This document shows, one piece after another, positions 9,419 through 18,012 of a DNA stretch of 64,000 bases. The notes under the pieces were generated by a model. The model was not told where the DNA came from and searched no databases. It saw nothing but the letters and a program-made list of their open reading frames with translations. A program made the translations under genes and the position numbers. The number at the start of each line of letters is the position of its first letter. Within the stretch, counting starts at the first letter, position 1. The DNA lies in NCBI GenBank assembly GCA_947503285.1, contig CANNDD010000011.1, positions 29,702-93,701 on the forward strand, read 5' to 3'. This stretch comes from an uncultured Croceitalea sp. GTDB taxonomy: Bacteria > Bacteroidota > Bacteroidia > Flavobacteriales > Flavobacteriaceae.

Positions 9419-10671
9419 ACCAATCGGATACAGTGGAAATAAGCGTTATTGTACCTATTTATCGTATTGAAAAATACTTATCAAAATGTATTGACAGTCT
9501 TCTTGATCAATCATTTACTGACTTTGAGCTGATATTGGTGGATGATGGCAGTCCGGATAATTGCCCAAAAATTTGCGATGATTATGCAAAAAAGGATGCA
9601 AGGGTAAAAGTTGTACACAAAGAAAATGGTGGACTTTTAAGTGCTAGAAAAGCTGGATTGAAAAATGCCCAAGGAAAATATATATCTTATGTTGATGGCG
9701 ATGATTGGGTAGATAAATTTTATTTAGACACTTTGTACAGACTTGCTGAGGCCAATAATTCTGACCTTGTAGTCACTGGTCATTTTAGGGAGTTTGACGG
9801 GAAAATAGAAACGATAAAACCAAAATCGGCGGGCGTTTATGACCATCGAAAAGTACAGTCCTTAATTCTACCAAATGCCATATTCAATGGTAGTTTCTGT
9901 GAACATGGTATATCAACCTATGTTTGGAACAAACTGTTCAAAAAGTCACTTCTTATAGAAATCCTTTTTGATGTACCCAACGATATTATCATGGGTGAGG
10001 ATGCCGCCATAACGTATGCCTATCTCGCCATTTCAAAAAAGGTTACCATAAGCCGTATCCCCACATACTACTATAGACAACGACATGATTCCATAGTAAA
10101 ATCCATAGAGAATCCTCAAATCGAGTACTATAGACTAGGGTTATTGATGAATTTCCTGAAGTCAAAACTGAGTAAGGTGCTTGACAAAGAAAATCTTGAC
10201 AAACAGATTACTTACTATCTGTACTCCCAAATTCTTGTTCGCTCGGGAGGATTAATTTTTAACAAGATCGGTGAATTGGTATTCAATCCCTTTTTGAAAG
10301 TAGAATCCAAATCCAAAGTAGTGGTCTATAGTTCTGGCTCTTTTGGACAGCACATCTTATCCACTAATGTCAAAGCCAATTTCTTTGAGGTGGTCAGATG
10401 GATAGATCTTGATCATCACCCATTGCATATTGGAAAAAATTATGTACAACCCATCAGTGCCGCCAGCAATGTTGAATTTGATTATTTGATCATAGCCACT
10501 ATAAGCCCTACAAGCCATGATGCAATTAAAGAGGAGTTAGGACTTATGGGCATTGATAGAAACAAAATTGTAGAGATCAACACCAATGAGCAGGAAATCA
10601 AAAAATTGTTGACCACCCTAAAGTTTGATGATCAATTTAAATTTCAAGAAAAATTAAATGGAGTGCAATAA
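9415..10671 (+). CDS. Glycosyltransferase family 2 with a C-terminal Rossmann-like domain
   Basis: The N-terminal ~230 residues are a GT-A glycosyltransferase of family 2, with ISVIVPIYR at 9-17, VDDGS at 42-46 and the metal-binding DGD at 94-96 followed by DW. After a helical segment, residues about 300-400 form a second domain with alternating strands and helices, a glycine-rich VVYSSGSFG near its start, and a DYLIIAT strand. This resembles the nucleotide-binding C-terminal domains attached to some capsule GT2 and FkbM-type proteins. At 418 residues it is longer than a simple GT2 enzyme. It is coupled upstream to the SMP-30 gene by a four-base overlap. The role of the extra domain is unknown. 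Confidence 0.85.
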   Translation: MNQSDTVEISVIVPIYRIEKYLSKCIDSLLDQSFTDFELILVDDGSPDNCPKICDDYAKKDARVKVVHKENGGLLSARKAGLKNAQGKYISYVDGDDWVDKFYLDTLYRLAEANNSDLVVTGHFREFDGKIETIKPKSAGVYDHRKVQSLILPNAIFNGSFCEHGISTYVWNKLFKKSLLIEILFDVPNDIIMGEDAAITYAYLAISKKVTISRIPTYYYRQRHDSIVKSIENPQIEYYRLGLLMNFLKSKLSKVLDKENLDKQITYYLYSQILVRSGGLIFNKIGELVFNPFLKVESKSKVVVYSSGSFGQHILSTNVKANFFEVVRWIDLDHHPLHIGKNYVQPISAASNVEFDYLIIATISPTSHDAIKEELGLMGIDRNKIVEINTNEQEIKKLLTTLKFDDQFKFQEKLNGVQ

Positions 10672-10718
10672 ACCCCCACTTCAAACCCCAGTCTATTAAG
10701 GTCAAAAACAAACAGCAT

Positions 10719-11990
10719 ATGAAAAAAATTATAATATTAGGAGGAAATCCTGAAACAGGAGTTTTGGTGGATATTGCGGTTCGCATGGGTATATACACTA
10801 TTGTGGTAGATCCAAATCCCAATGCCCCGGCAAAGAAAAATGCTTCCGAATCGTATGATATTGACGGTTTTGATGTAGATGGCATAGTTCAATTAGCAAA
10901 AGAACTCAAGGTAAATGCCATTTTGGTGGGTGTAGCGGATATTCTGGTAAAACCATATTATCAAATATGCGCAAAGCTCAATATACCTTGTTATGCAACT
11001 CCTGAAGCGGTTGAAGCCTTTTGTAGTAAGGACGGCTTTAAAAAATATTGTGAAGAATATGATATTCAAGATATTCCTGGGATATATCTAGACAAATCAA
11101 GTATCGATAAACCAGAAAATCTAGATTACCCATTGATGATCAAACCCGTTGACAGTGGTGGGGGTGTTGGGATGAAAATTTGCCGTGACGATGAAGATTA
11201 TAAAGAATCAATCAATACTGCCCTAAAATTTTCAAAAAAAGGGGTTGTTCTGGTAGAAAAGTATATGGATTGTGATGATATGGCTGCCTATTATACTTTT
11301 AGAAATGGTGTTCCTTACATTTCAGCTATCTCAGATAGAATTACCACAAAAAGGCAAGGCGATGCGAGTCCTGTTTGTATTGGAGCAGTGTATCCTTCCA
11401 AACATTCAGATTTGTTTATAGAACAAGTACATCCAAGGTTATGTGAACTCTTTAAAGGGTTGGAAATCCAAAATGGAGTACTCAATATTCAATTTTTCGT
11501 TGAAAATGACGTAGTCTATGCCTATGACCCCGGCTTTAGATTGCAAGGGGAAGCGCCGCACATACATATCGCCCATATCAATGGATTCGATCACAGGGAA
11601 ATGTTGGTGAATTATGCCTTTACTGGGGTCATGGGAGAAGATGATTTTGCCAGAAAAAATGATTACAAGTTCAAAGGAAAGATAGCCTGTACCATTTGGG
11701 TGCTACTAACGGACGGCGAGATTGGTTCCATTGAGGGCTTGGATGAAGTAAAGAACGATCCAAATACCATATTTGTATTGGAACGATTTAAAGAAAGGGA
11801 CACCGTTCAAAAAGAATGGTTGGGAACTGAACGACAGGTCTACTCTAGAATATATGTAGTGGCCGAAACTATTGAGGAAATCAATTCTAAAATAAGTACT
11901 TTTAAAGAGGTTTTGAAAATCAACGATATCAATGGAGAGAATATGATTTTGGAGTGGTTGAAACCTTTTAGGGCATCTGACTATTCCTAA
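10719..11990 (+). CDS. ATP-grasp domain ligase-like protein
   Basis: A 423-residue cytoplasmic protein of the ATP-grasp superfamily (carbamoyl-phosphate-synthase-like). It has an N-terminal pre-ATP-grasp Rossmann region (IIILGGNPETG), the ATP-binding strand and glycine loop MIKPVDSGGGVGM at about 138-150, a VVLVEKYM segment near 175-182, and the acidic metal site around YDPGFRLQGEAPH near 268-280. Such enzymes form an acyl-phosphate and couple it to an amine or thiol, so this one may attach an amino acid or other acid to a sugar. It is separated from the GT2 gene by 47 bases and closes the plus-strand glycan block. The substrate is unknown and I cannot assign a named enzyme. Confidence 0.8.
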   Translation: MKKIIILGGNPETGVLVDIAVRMGIYTIVVDPNPNAPAKKNASESYDIDGFDVDGIVQLAKELKVNAILVGVADILVKPYYQICAKLNIPCYATPEAVEAFCSKDGFKKYCEEYDIQDIPGIYLDKSSIDKPENLDYPLMIKPVDSGGGVGMKICRDDEDYKESINTALKFSKKGVVLVEKYMDCDDMAAYYTFRNGVPYISAISDRITTKRQGDASPVCIGAVYPSKHSDLFIEQVHPRLCELFKGLEIQNGVLNIQFFVENDVVYAYDPGFRLQGEAPHIHIAHINGFDHREMLVNYAFTGVMGEDDFARKNDYKFKGKIACTIWVLLTDGEIGSIEGLDEVKNDPNTIFVLERFKERDTVQKEWLGTERQVYSRIYVVAETIEEINSKISTFKEVLKINDINGENMILEWLKPFRASDYS

Positions 11991-12591
11991 TCAAATTGAA
12001 AACATCATTTTCGAATCGATTTTAAATATGGTGTTCTATCATTTGGAAATACCTGGTTAACGTGAGTTCGACTTCAGATTTGTACTTTAATAAGGATAAA
12101 GACCAATAAATTTAACAGCTGTCACCTCCAGCTCAGTCGAGAGGCCCTTAAAATCAAGAACAGTGTGGGGGTCTCGACTGCGCTCGACCTGACAATTAAA
12201 CATAAACCATTAAAAGTTTATGTCGAATCCACGTCAGTTAGATTTGGGAACTTCTTCCCCGTTTAGCCGTTTATGGACTACAGGAAAATCAATGGTTTTT
12301 TGCACATTGTTTTTTCACAAAATACTACTTATGCTATGGAATGTTCTTGACTTAGTTAAGGGCACTATTGATCGATACCGTAAAAATTAGCGAAATTACC
12401 TTGAAACCATATGGTTTTAGTCCCTAAAAGCTATAACTACTTGTCCACAAGAATTCAAAATTTTCTCGTATTAAAATTCGGTTTCAGATGAAAAAGAATG
12501 CTAGGAATATTGTTTTAGAAATTTTCAAGGTTCTTAACAACCTACTTGATTAATAGCAAGTTCTTATGACAAAACAAGGTCTACTTAGAAA
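11991..12591. other. 601-bp intergenic region between convergent genes
   Basis: No credible gene is present. The region separates the plus-strand ATP-grasp gene from a minus-strand gene and contains a nested set of inverted repeats at about 12060-12234, described separately. That structure could act as a bidirectional transcription end. The remainder is AT-rich and without recognisable motifs. Confidence 0.5.
12060..12234. repeat. Nested REP-like inverted repeat
   Basis: The core arms are CAGTCGAGA at 12134-12142 and its exact reverse complement TCTCGACTG at 12172-12180. The similarity extends outward to about 12119 and 12194, where TGTCA-type ends face each other. Just outside lies a second hairpin, ACATAAAC 12200-12207 with GTTTATGT 12216-12223. 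An outer pair, ACGTGAGTTCGAC near 12060 and GTCGAATCCACGT near 12222, is complementary at 11 of 13 positions. The CTCGACTGCGCTCGAC core resembles dispersed palindromes common in flavobacterial intergenic DNA; that part is from memory. Confidence 0.65.
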
Positions 12592-13353
12592 TCACATAGT
12601 ATCAAAATAAGTTTTAAAGGGGAGCAGTTGCTCCGCGCTGTTGATTCCGATTATTTTAGTGATAACGGAATCATGACTATCAACAAAATCAAGACACTGA
12701 TGAATCTCTTTCGTACTATCACTAACATCTTTTGAAATCAATTTTCCCGCAAAAAAAGGTCTTATTGCTATAAAAGGAAGCTCATTTGCAAAAGTAGCGT
12801 ATTCTAATTCTTCTTCATTTAGATATGAGATAATCCCATCAACTTCTTCAAATTCCATTACCTCCTTAGCAAAAACCACGGAATAAGGAAAACTGAAAAT
12901 GGATTTCACCTTACCTTGTTTCTTGAGCTTTGATAGGCAAGATTTTATTTCCTGTTTTTGGTTCTCAAGAGTAGCTAGCCTATCTTCATCATTAATCGGT
13001 TTTGATCTCACAAGCCATTGTAATACATCTATTTGCCCAATATCCAGTGCTTTTAATTGATTTTCTACCCTTTGGACCAATTTTTTAGTTGAGAATCCGT
13101 CATCATCCTCAAAATGGGGAGATGCCAACTTTACGATATGTTTAATATCCGTTTTACGGGAAACCGTTTTTAGTGCACTTGTATATAGGCTGTATGAATT
13201 GTATTCAAAGGACGAATGATGGGTAGTTATCCCGATATCGAAACTACTTTCAATCAACTTTGTCACTTGTTTCGCAGTGAGTGACTTATCATGGAACCTC
13301 ATAGTACCCAAAGAAATACTACTGAGATTTAGCTCTTTTATTAGTCCTTCCAA
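12592..13353 (-). CDS. Aldo/keto reductase-like protein, probably degenerate active site
   Basis: A 253-residue protein with the TIM-barrel pattern of aldo/keto reductases: SLGTMRFHD near the start, a D-G segment followed by FEYN at about 39-52, a KLASP strand at about 74-78 (the position of the catalytic Lys), and a GKVKSIF segment near 147. The place where active family members carry the catalytic His, after the fourth strand, reads DVLQWLVRSKP, so the His appears to be replaced. It is also shorter than the usual ~300 residues. The start lies inside the end of the dioxygenase gene (13-base overlap), showing co-expression. It may be a non-canonical reductase or a binding protein for a modified sugar. 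Confidence 0.7.
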   Translation of the reverse strand: MEGLIKELNLSSISLGTMRFHDKSLTAKQVTKLIESSFDIGITTHHSSFEYNSYSLYTSALKTVSRKTDIKHIVKLASPHFEDDDGFSTKKLVQRVENQLKALDIGQIDVLQWLVRSKPINDEDRLATLENQKQEIKSCLSKLKKQGKVKSIFSFPYSVVFAKEVMEFEEVDGIISYLNEEELEYATFANELPFIAIRPFFAGKLISKDVSDSTKEIHQCLDFVDSHDSVITKIIGINSAEQLLPFKTYFDTM

Positions 13354-14123
13354 TTAAAGCCCGTTTTCCATATAAATCGATCATTGGTCTTTTTTACATC
13401 ATAGGAAGTCCTACCATGAAGTACTAAGTCATCCCACCAAAGTACGGCTTCACCTGGATTTAGTGTTACTTTTTCAGCCATATGGGAATGTGCCACATAA
13501 CCTTGTAAAAAATCAAAAAACTCTTTGTTCAGTAATTTATGTTCTTCGGTTTCGTTTGGATCAATACAGTAGTAATTATAATTGAATTGGATTTTACCAT
13601 CTTCCTTGATATCGATAATTCTTTCAGACCTATATTGTTCGGCCTTGCTATATTTAATTTTATCGGAAGTTTTTAATTTTTCCAATAGCTCAGGGGCATT
13701 TTCTTCCATATATTCAATAAGAACAGGACCATCTATAAATGTCGTTGCACCACCTTTAACGGCCTTATTGATACAGTAAAATATCATAATATCCGCAGCA
13801 TTGTCATGACTATACGCTCCATCGGTATGCAAGGGTTGCGCATTTTTACTGTGTCTAAATGCAGCCATATCCGGCACATCCGCATCATATCTTATCTCCA
13901 ACCATTTTTCCCCGGTGGTTACCCCCCCTTTGGTAAAATCTTCACCGATACTCAAAGGTTCTCCGACATTTTCCGTGAATAAATCATAGAAAGCCCTGAG
14001 ATCCCCCAAATACCATTCAGGTATGACCTTTATTACTTTATATTTCTTAAGAGCTTCTCTAACTATCTTTGCAGCCTCAAGAGGGTCGTTGGTTCTTAAT
14101 TTCACTTCCGTTATAAAATCCAT
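13341..14123 (-). CDS. TauD/TfdA-family Fe(II)/2-oxoglutarate dioxygenase
   Basis: A jelly-roll dioxygenase predicted to hydroxylate or oxidatively modify a small substrate. Counting from the ATG at 14123 the protein has 260 residues. The iron-binding HxD is in PLHTDGAYS (about His99/Asp101), the distal His is in LVLHGRTS (about 236), and the 2-oxoglutarate Arg is in NDRFIW (about 249), so it looks catalytically complete. The frame extends upstream to 14168, overlapping the sugar transferase gene. The ATG at 14123 is preferred because it follows that gene's stop by four bases, while the one at 14141 overlaps by 14. It is coupled downstream to the aldo/keto-reductase-like gene. The context suggests glycan tailoring rather than taurine use. 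Confidence 0.8.
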   Translation of the reverse strand: MDFITEVKLRTNDPLEAAKIVREALKKYKVIKVIPEWYLGDLRAFYDLFTENVGEPLSIGEDFTKGGVTTGEKWLEIRYDADVPDMAAFRHSKNAQPLHTDGAYSHDNAADIMIFYCINKAVKGGATTFIDGPVLIEYMEENAPELLEKLKTSDKIKYSKAEQYRSERIIDIKEDGKIQFNYNYYCIDPNETEEHKLLNKEFFDFLQGYVAHSHMAEKVTLNPGEAVLWWDDLVLHGRTSYDVKKTNDRFIWKTGFNWKD

Positions 14124-14127
14124 ATTA

Positions 14128-14733
14128 TTAATTTTTTCCATTAAAAAATACCGCAGTGGCTTGACCATCCATATTTACATCCGAGAATTTAAAAATTTTA
14201 ACCCCTGTTAAAAAGAGTATTTTCAAGTCCAGAAAAAAATTGGCATTGTCAACATACCAAACATCAAGTTCGAATTTTTTGGTCCAATTAAGGTTGTTTC
14301 TACCATTAATCTGCGCCCAACCAGTAATTCCTGGTTTTACATTATGTCTTTGCTTTTGAAAGTCATTGTAGGTACCAAGATACTCAGCAGTTAGGGGTCT
14401 AGGCCCAACCAAGCTCATATCACCTTTCAAAATATTAAATAATTGTGGTAGTTCATCAAAAGACATTTTCCTGACAAAACTACCCAGTTTAGACAAGCGT
14501 TCGCTATCTGGTAATAATTGCCCATTTACGTCTTTTTTATTGTTCATCGTCCTGAACTTAATAATATTGAAGACACTCTGTCTCTTACCGCCACGAGCTT
14601 GCACAAAAAATGGTCTTCCACCATTATTTACAAATAGAATCGTTGTTATAATTACGAAAAAGGGTAAAGAAATCAACAGAAGAAGTAATGCAAACAAATA
14701 ATCGAAAAAAGGCTTAATCAAATGATGATACAT
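14128..14733 (-). CDS. Undecaprenyl-phosphate sugar phosphotransferase (PglC-like)
   Basis: A 201-residue small phosphoglycosyl transferase that would transfer a sugar-1-phosphate from a UDP-sugar to undecaprenyl phosphate, the first step of repeat-unit assembly. The N-terminal hydrophobic re-entrant helix spans about residues 8-35. The catalytic Asp-Glu dyad is Asp93/Glu94 in SFDELPQL. The signature stretches KFRTM at 59-63, DMSLVGPRP at 105-113 and PGITGWAQINGR at about 134-145 are intact. At this length it is the minimal monotopic type, without the extra N-terminal membrane domain of WbaP/WcaJ. It heads a minus-strand set with the dioxygenase and reductase-like genes and is the probable initiating enzyme for the whole glycan locus. 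Confidence 0.92.
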   Translation of the reverse strand: MYHHLIKPFFDYLFALLLLLISLPFFVIITTILFVNNGGRPFFVQARGGKRQSVFNIIKFRTMNNKKDVNGQLLPDSERLSKLGSFVRKMSFDELPQLFNILKGDMSLVGPRPLTAEYLGTYNDFQKQRHNVKPGITGWAQINGRNNLNWTKKFELDVWYVDNANFFLDLKILFLTGVKIFKFSDVNMDGQATAVFFNGKN

Positions 14734-15615
14734 GACTAACGAGTATGTTTAAAAATTTTATATCAACCATATCCACGGTTATTTTCAAATTTCCATTCGG
14801 ACGTAAAATTACGCCAAAAAAAAAATCGCACAAGCAAAGTACTTTAAAATGTAGATTATTTCGGTAAACAGCTCTTCAATCAATAATTGATACTAATCAA
14901 GATTAAAACCCATGTGAAAAATACTAAGGGATGTTCATAATGTGTTGGGTTGGGTAACCAATATATCATTAACTCCAATAATTGGATAAAATGATTACTC
15001 GTCCTTTATTATAAATTGAATTGTTCTGACTAGTTCCAAGACCATTCCATGTTTACTTACATTTTTAAAAAATGGACCGGAGGCAGATTTATATGTAGGG
15101 TATTTCGAACTGTCCCCTGTTTTTCGAAAAATAACGTTCCTCTTTTTAGCACGAATTTTAAGTCCCATGGTCTGAAGTAGTTTAAACAAGCGCATATGAA
15201 AATCAAAAAAGGAACTCCTTGGAGCGACAAGTGTATGTTGAAATTAATTTTTGCAGTTCGCTTAATTGTGGAATTTAATCGAATAAAAATCTATTAAAAG
15301 CCGTAAATATCAAAATAGAAAACCTAATTTTATCATGATTAAGGCATTCTGGGAATCTGATAATAGGAGATGGCCTTTGCACCATTGAGTGGTACACAAT
15401 TGAAAAGAGACAGTGTTTTCGGCAAAATGAAAAAACCCAGTGTTACGAAAAGTCATCAAGGTTGGTTTTAGGTTAAATATGCTTATGATTTTTTGTTAGC
15501 GCGTCAAGGGAATCAAAGTTTAGATTGATTGGGATTGCTTTTTTTAGTTCTTCATGAAACACAACAATAATGGGTCACAAATAACGTTTTTTTACCGTAA
15601 AGAGATTACTTTCCT
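14734..15615. other. 882-bp sparse region between divergent genes
   Basis: The region upstream of both the sugar phosphotransferase (minus) and a glycosyltransferase (plus). It holds one possible gene remnant at 14995-15195 (minus), listed separately, and otherwise no supported gene. A shortened -7-like TACTTTG lies on the minus strand near 14840 without a good -33 element. The loose gene spacing is unlike the packed operons on either side and suggests past insertion and decay. Confidence 0.45.
14995..15195 (-). pseudogene. Possible transposase remnant or spurious small frame
   Basis: A 66-residue basic frame. The segment LLQTMGLKIRAKKRN near the start is reminiscent of the helical region just before the catalytic core of IS3-family OrfB transposases, which often read as an 'R-L-M-GLK-KR' pattern followed by a serine/tyrosine-rich stretch. 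The frame is open a little further upstream, with no better start, and ends without any DDE-type catalytic domain. No terminal inverted repeats or target duplication were seen nearby. It may equally be a chance frame, so this is a weak call. Confidence 0.25.
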
Positions 15616-16395
15616 ATGCTGACATTTATTGTACCCCTTAGAAGTAAAACTGTGACTTCTGACTGGACTTCTGTCACACGTCTTTTGAACCGAACCTTAA
15701 ATTCCGTTTGCAATCAGTCAAATAAAAATTTCAATGTCATCGTGGCATGTCATGAAATACCTGAAACGGAGTTTACCAGTAATTCAAGAGTAAAATTTTT
15801 ACAGGTGGACTTTCAACCGCCTATATTGAAAAATGAGGCATCAGATAGGTGGGTAAAAGAAGCGGATAAGGGCAGAAAAATAAAATTTGCCGTTGATTAT
15901 GCCAAAAGTAAAGGTGCGTCATATATAATGACGGTTGACTCTGATGATTGTATAAGTAATAAAATATGTGATTTTGTTGCTAAAAACACAAAAGCATCAA
16001 CTGCCGGTTGGTATGTGAAAAAAGGATATCTATACCCCGAAGGCAAAAAATATACGTTTTTGAACTTAAAAAATTTCAACACGCTTTGTGGTTCTTGTGT
16101 AATCATAAAACCTCATCTTGTCGATTTTATGTATGGTGAAAACTTCTGGTTTGATCATGAAAGAACAATTTTTGATGGCAATCTATCCTTAATCCCACTT
16201 CCGTTTCCTGGTGCCCTATATAGTATGCTCAATGGGACAAATCATGTACTTGATCATGAGGAAATGAGAAAAAGAATAAGTATCAACGACTTTAGCAGGA
16301 AATCCATCCAGACATTCTTCAGAAGGCTAGGAAAATATGTATTAGTTCCAACTGCATTTATCAAAGACGAGTTTTCAATTCATTACAGTAATTGA
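15616..16395 (+). CDS. GT-A type glycosyltransferase
   Basis: A 259-residue protein with the N-terminal LTFIVPLRSK strand, an extended NVIVACHE second strand, and a metal-binding VDSDD motif at about 112-116, where GT-A enzymes coordinate the nucleotide sugar. The C-terminal part lacks membrane helices. It resembles small family-2-like capsular glycosyltransferases, but the region after the DxD is not one I can assign to a named subgroup. It stands alone on the plus strand between the phosphotransferase cluster and the sulfate operon, converging on cysN, and probably serves the same glycan locus. Confidence 0.75.
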   Translation: MLTFIVPLRSKTVTSDWTSVTRLLNRTLNSVCNQSNKNFNVIVACHEIPETEFTSNSRVKFLQVDFQPPILKNEASDRWVKEADKGRKIKFAVDYAKSKGASYIMTVDSDDCISNKICDFVAKNTKASTAGWYVKKGYLYPEGKKYTFLNLKNFNTLCGSCVIIKPHLVDFMYGENFWFDHERTIFDGNLSLIPLPFPGALYSMLNGTNHVLDHEEMRKRISINDFSRKSIQTFFRRLGKYVLVPTAFIKDEFSIHYSN

Positions 16396-16737
16396 GTTAA
16401 AACACTTCCAATATCCCTTTTGTAAATAATCGAAACCCAAAAAAAGTGATACCCCTCATAGAGAATTTTTTGCCATATCCCTCGTTCGTTAAATGACACT
16501 AATTGTGGCTTTCACGCACATTTAAAGCAATACGAAATTAAAGTAATTTAACACATCGTAATTTAATGTAAGAACCAAGACAAAGCATTTCTTTTCTATT
16601 TTAGAAAGAAAGATAGAAAGTATCTATTCTCGTTAGAACCCGTCTTTAAAAAATGCATCTACATTCTTCAACCTACAATAGTGTAATTATATCATCAGAC
16701 TTTGATTACCATAAATGTATTGTATTATAGGCTAAGA
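16396..16737. other. 342-bp intergenic region between convergent genes
   Basis: No gene is supported. A pyrimidine/purine hairpin (TTTCTTTTCTA with TAGAAAGAAAG, one bulge) lies at about 16588-16612 between the convergent ends of the glycosyltransferase and cysN and might contribute to termination, but it lacks a T tract. Nothing else is recognisable. Confidence 0.4.
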
Positions 16738-17994
16738 TTATACCACCATACCAGCTGCCACTGTTTCATTCGTATTTTCATCAATCAAAATAATACTTCC
16801 CGTTATCCTGTTATCCCTATAAGAATCTATCATCAGGGGTTTTACCGTTCTTATTTTTACTTTACAAATATCGTTCATCCGTAATTCTTTATCATCAAAC
16901 TTACGTCCCAGTGAATTTATATCGATTTTATAAATTACTTCTTTGATTATTGCAGTCTGTTCATTTGTTGTATGCTTTACCGTATACTTTGTTCTAGGTT
17001 TAGCAGTTTCACTATTTAACCAACAGAGCATTACTTCCATTTCCTGAGATGGTTCAGGCATATTTTTTGACCTAACAATCATGTCCCCTCTTGCAATGTC
17101 AATATCATCTTCCAACGTAATAGACACCGACATAGGGGCAAATGCTTCCTCAATCTCCCCTGCAGGCCCTTCTATCGCTTTTATTGTAGAGGTAAACCCT
17201 GATGGAAGTACTGTTATGGGCTCTCCAGTTCTAAAAATCCCACTGGTTATACGTCCAGCATAACCGCGATAATCTATAAATCCGTCACGTTGGGGACGTA
17301 ATACGGTCTGCACTGGAAATCGGGAATCCACTTTATTGATATCGCTACTGATATGAAGTGTTTCAAGGGTATGAAGGAGTGGTGCCCCTTTGTACCACGC
17401 CATATTTTCTGAACGATTGACCACATTATCCCCCAAAAGGGCACTTATAGGTATAAACCTAACATCTTTTACCAATAATTTCGTGGAAAAATCCTCAAAT
17501 TGTTTTAAAACTTTATTGTATGCTTCTTCTTTAAAATCGACCAAGTCCATTTTATTAATACATACAATCAAGTGCGGGATTTGAAGCAATGAAGCTATGA
17601 AAACGTGCCTTTTTGTTTGCTCTATCACCCCATGCCGGGCATCAACCAAGATGATAGCTGCATTAGCCGTAGAAGCCCCAGTGACCATATTCCGTGTATA
17701 TTGAATATGTCCTGGTGTATCGGCAATTATAAACTTTCGCTTTGGCGTGGTAAAATAACGGTAGGCAACATCAATGGTAATACCCTGTTCCCGTTCATCT
17801 CTCAATCCATCTGTAAAAAGTGCCAAATCCACACCTTCATGGCCTTTTTGTTTACTCGTATTTTCTATAGCTTCCAGTTGGTCTTCAAATATTGATTTTG
17901 AATCATAAAGCAGACGTCCAATAAGGGTGCTTTTACCATCATCAACACTTCCGGCAGTTGTAAATCTTAGTAATTGGTTATCGTGTATGCTCAT
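16738..17994 (-). CDS. cysN: Sulfate adenylyltransferase subunit 1 (GTPase)
   Basis: The GTPase subunit of ATP sulfurylase. GTP hydrolysis drives formation of adenosine 5'-phosphosulfate by CysD. The 418-residue protein has the P-loop GSVDDGKST at 15-23, the switch-II DTPGH and the NKMD base-recognition motif of the EF-Tu-like GTPases, followed by two beta-barrel domains. The length fits stand-alone CysN rather than the CysN-CysC fusion (NodQ), which agrees with the separate cysC gene in the same operon. It is last in the operon, 18 bases after cysD. Confidence 0.95.
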   Translation of the reverse strand: MSIHDNQLLRFTTAGSVDDGKSTLIGRLLYDSKSIFEDQLEAIENTSKQKGHEGVDLALFTDGLRDEREQGITIDVAYRYFTTPKRKFIIADTPGHIQYTRNMVTGASTANAAIILVDARHGVIEQTKRHVFIASLLQIPHLIVCINKMDLVDFKEEAYNKVLKQFEDFSTKLLVKDVRFIPISALLGDNVVNRSENMAWYKGAPLLHTLETLHISSDINKVDSRFPVQTVLRPQRDGFIDYRGYAGRITSGIFRTGEPITVLPSGFTSTIKAIEGPAGEIEEAFAPMSVSITLEDDIDIARGDMIVRSKNMPEPSQEMEVMLCWLNSETAKPRTKYTVKHTTNEQTAIIKEVIYKIDINSLGRKFDDKELRMNDICKVKIRTVKPLMIDSYRDNRITGSIILIDENTNETVAAGMVV

Positions 17995-18012
17995 AGTATT
18001 TATTTCAATTTT

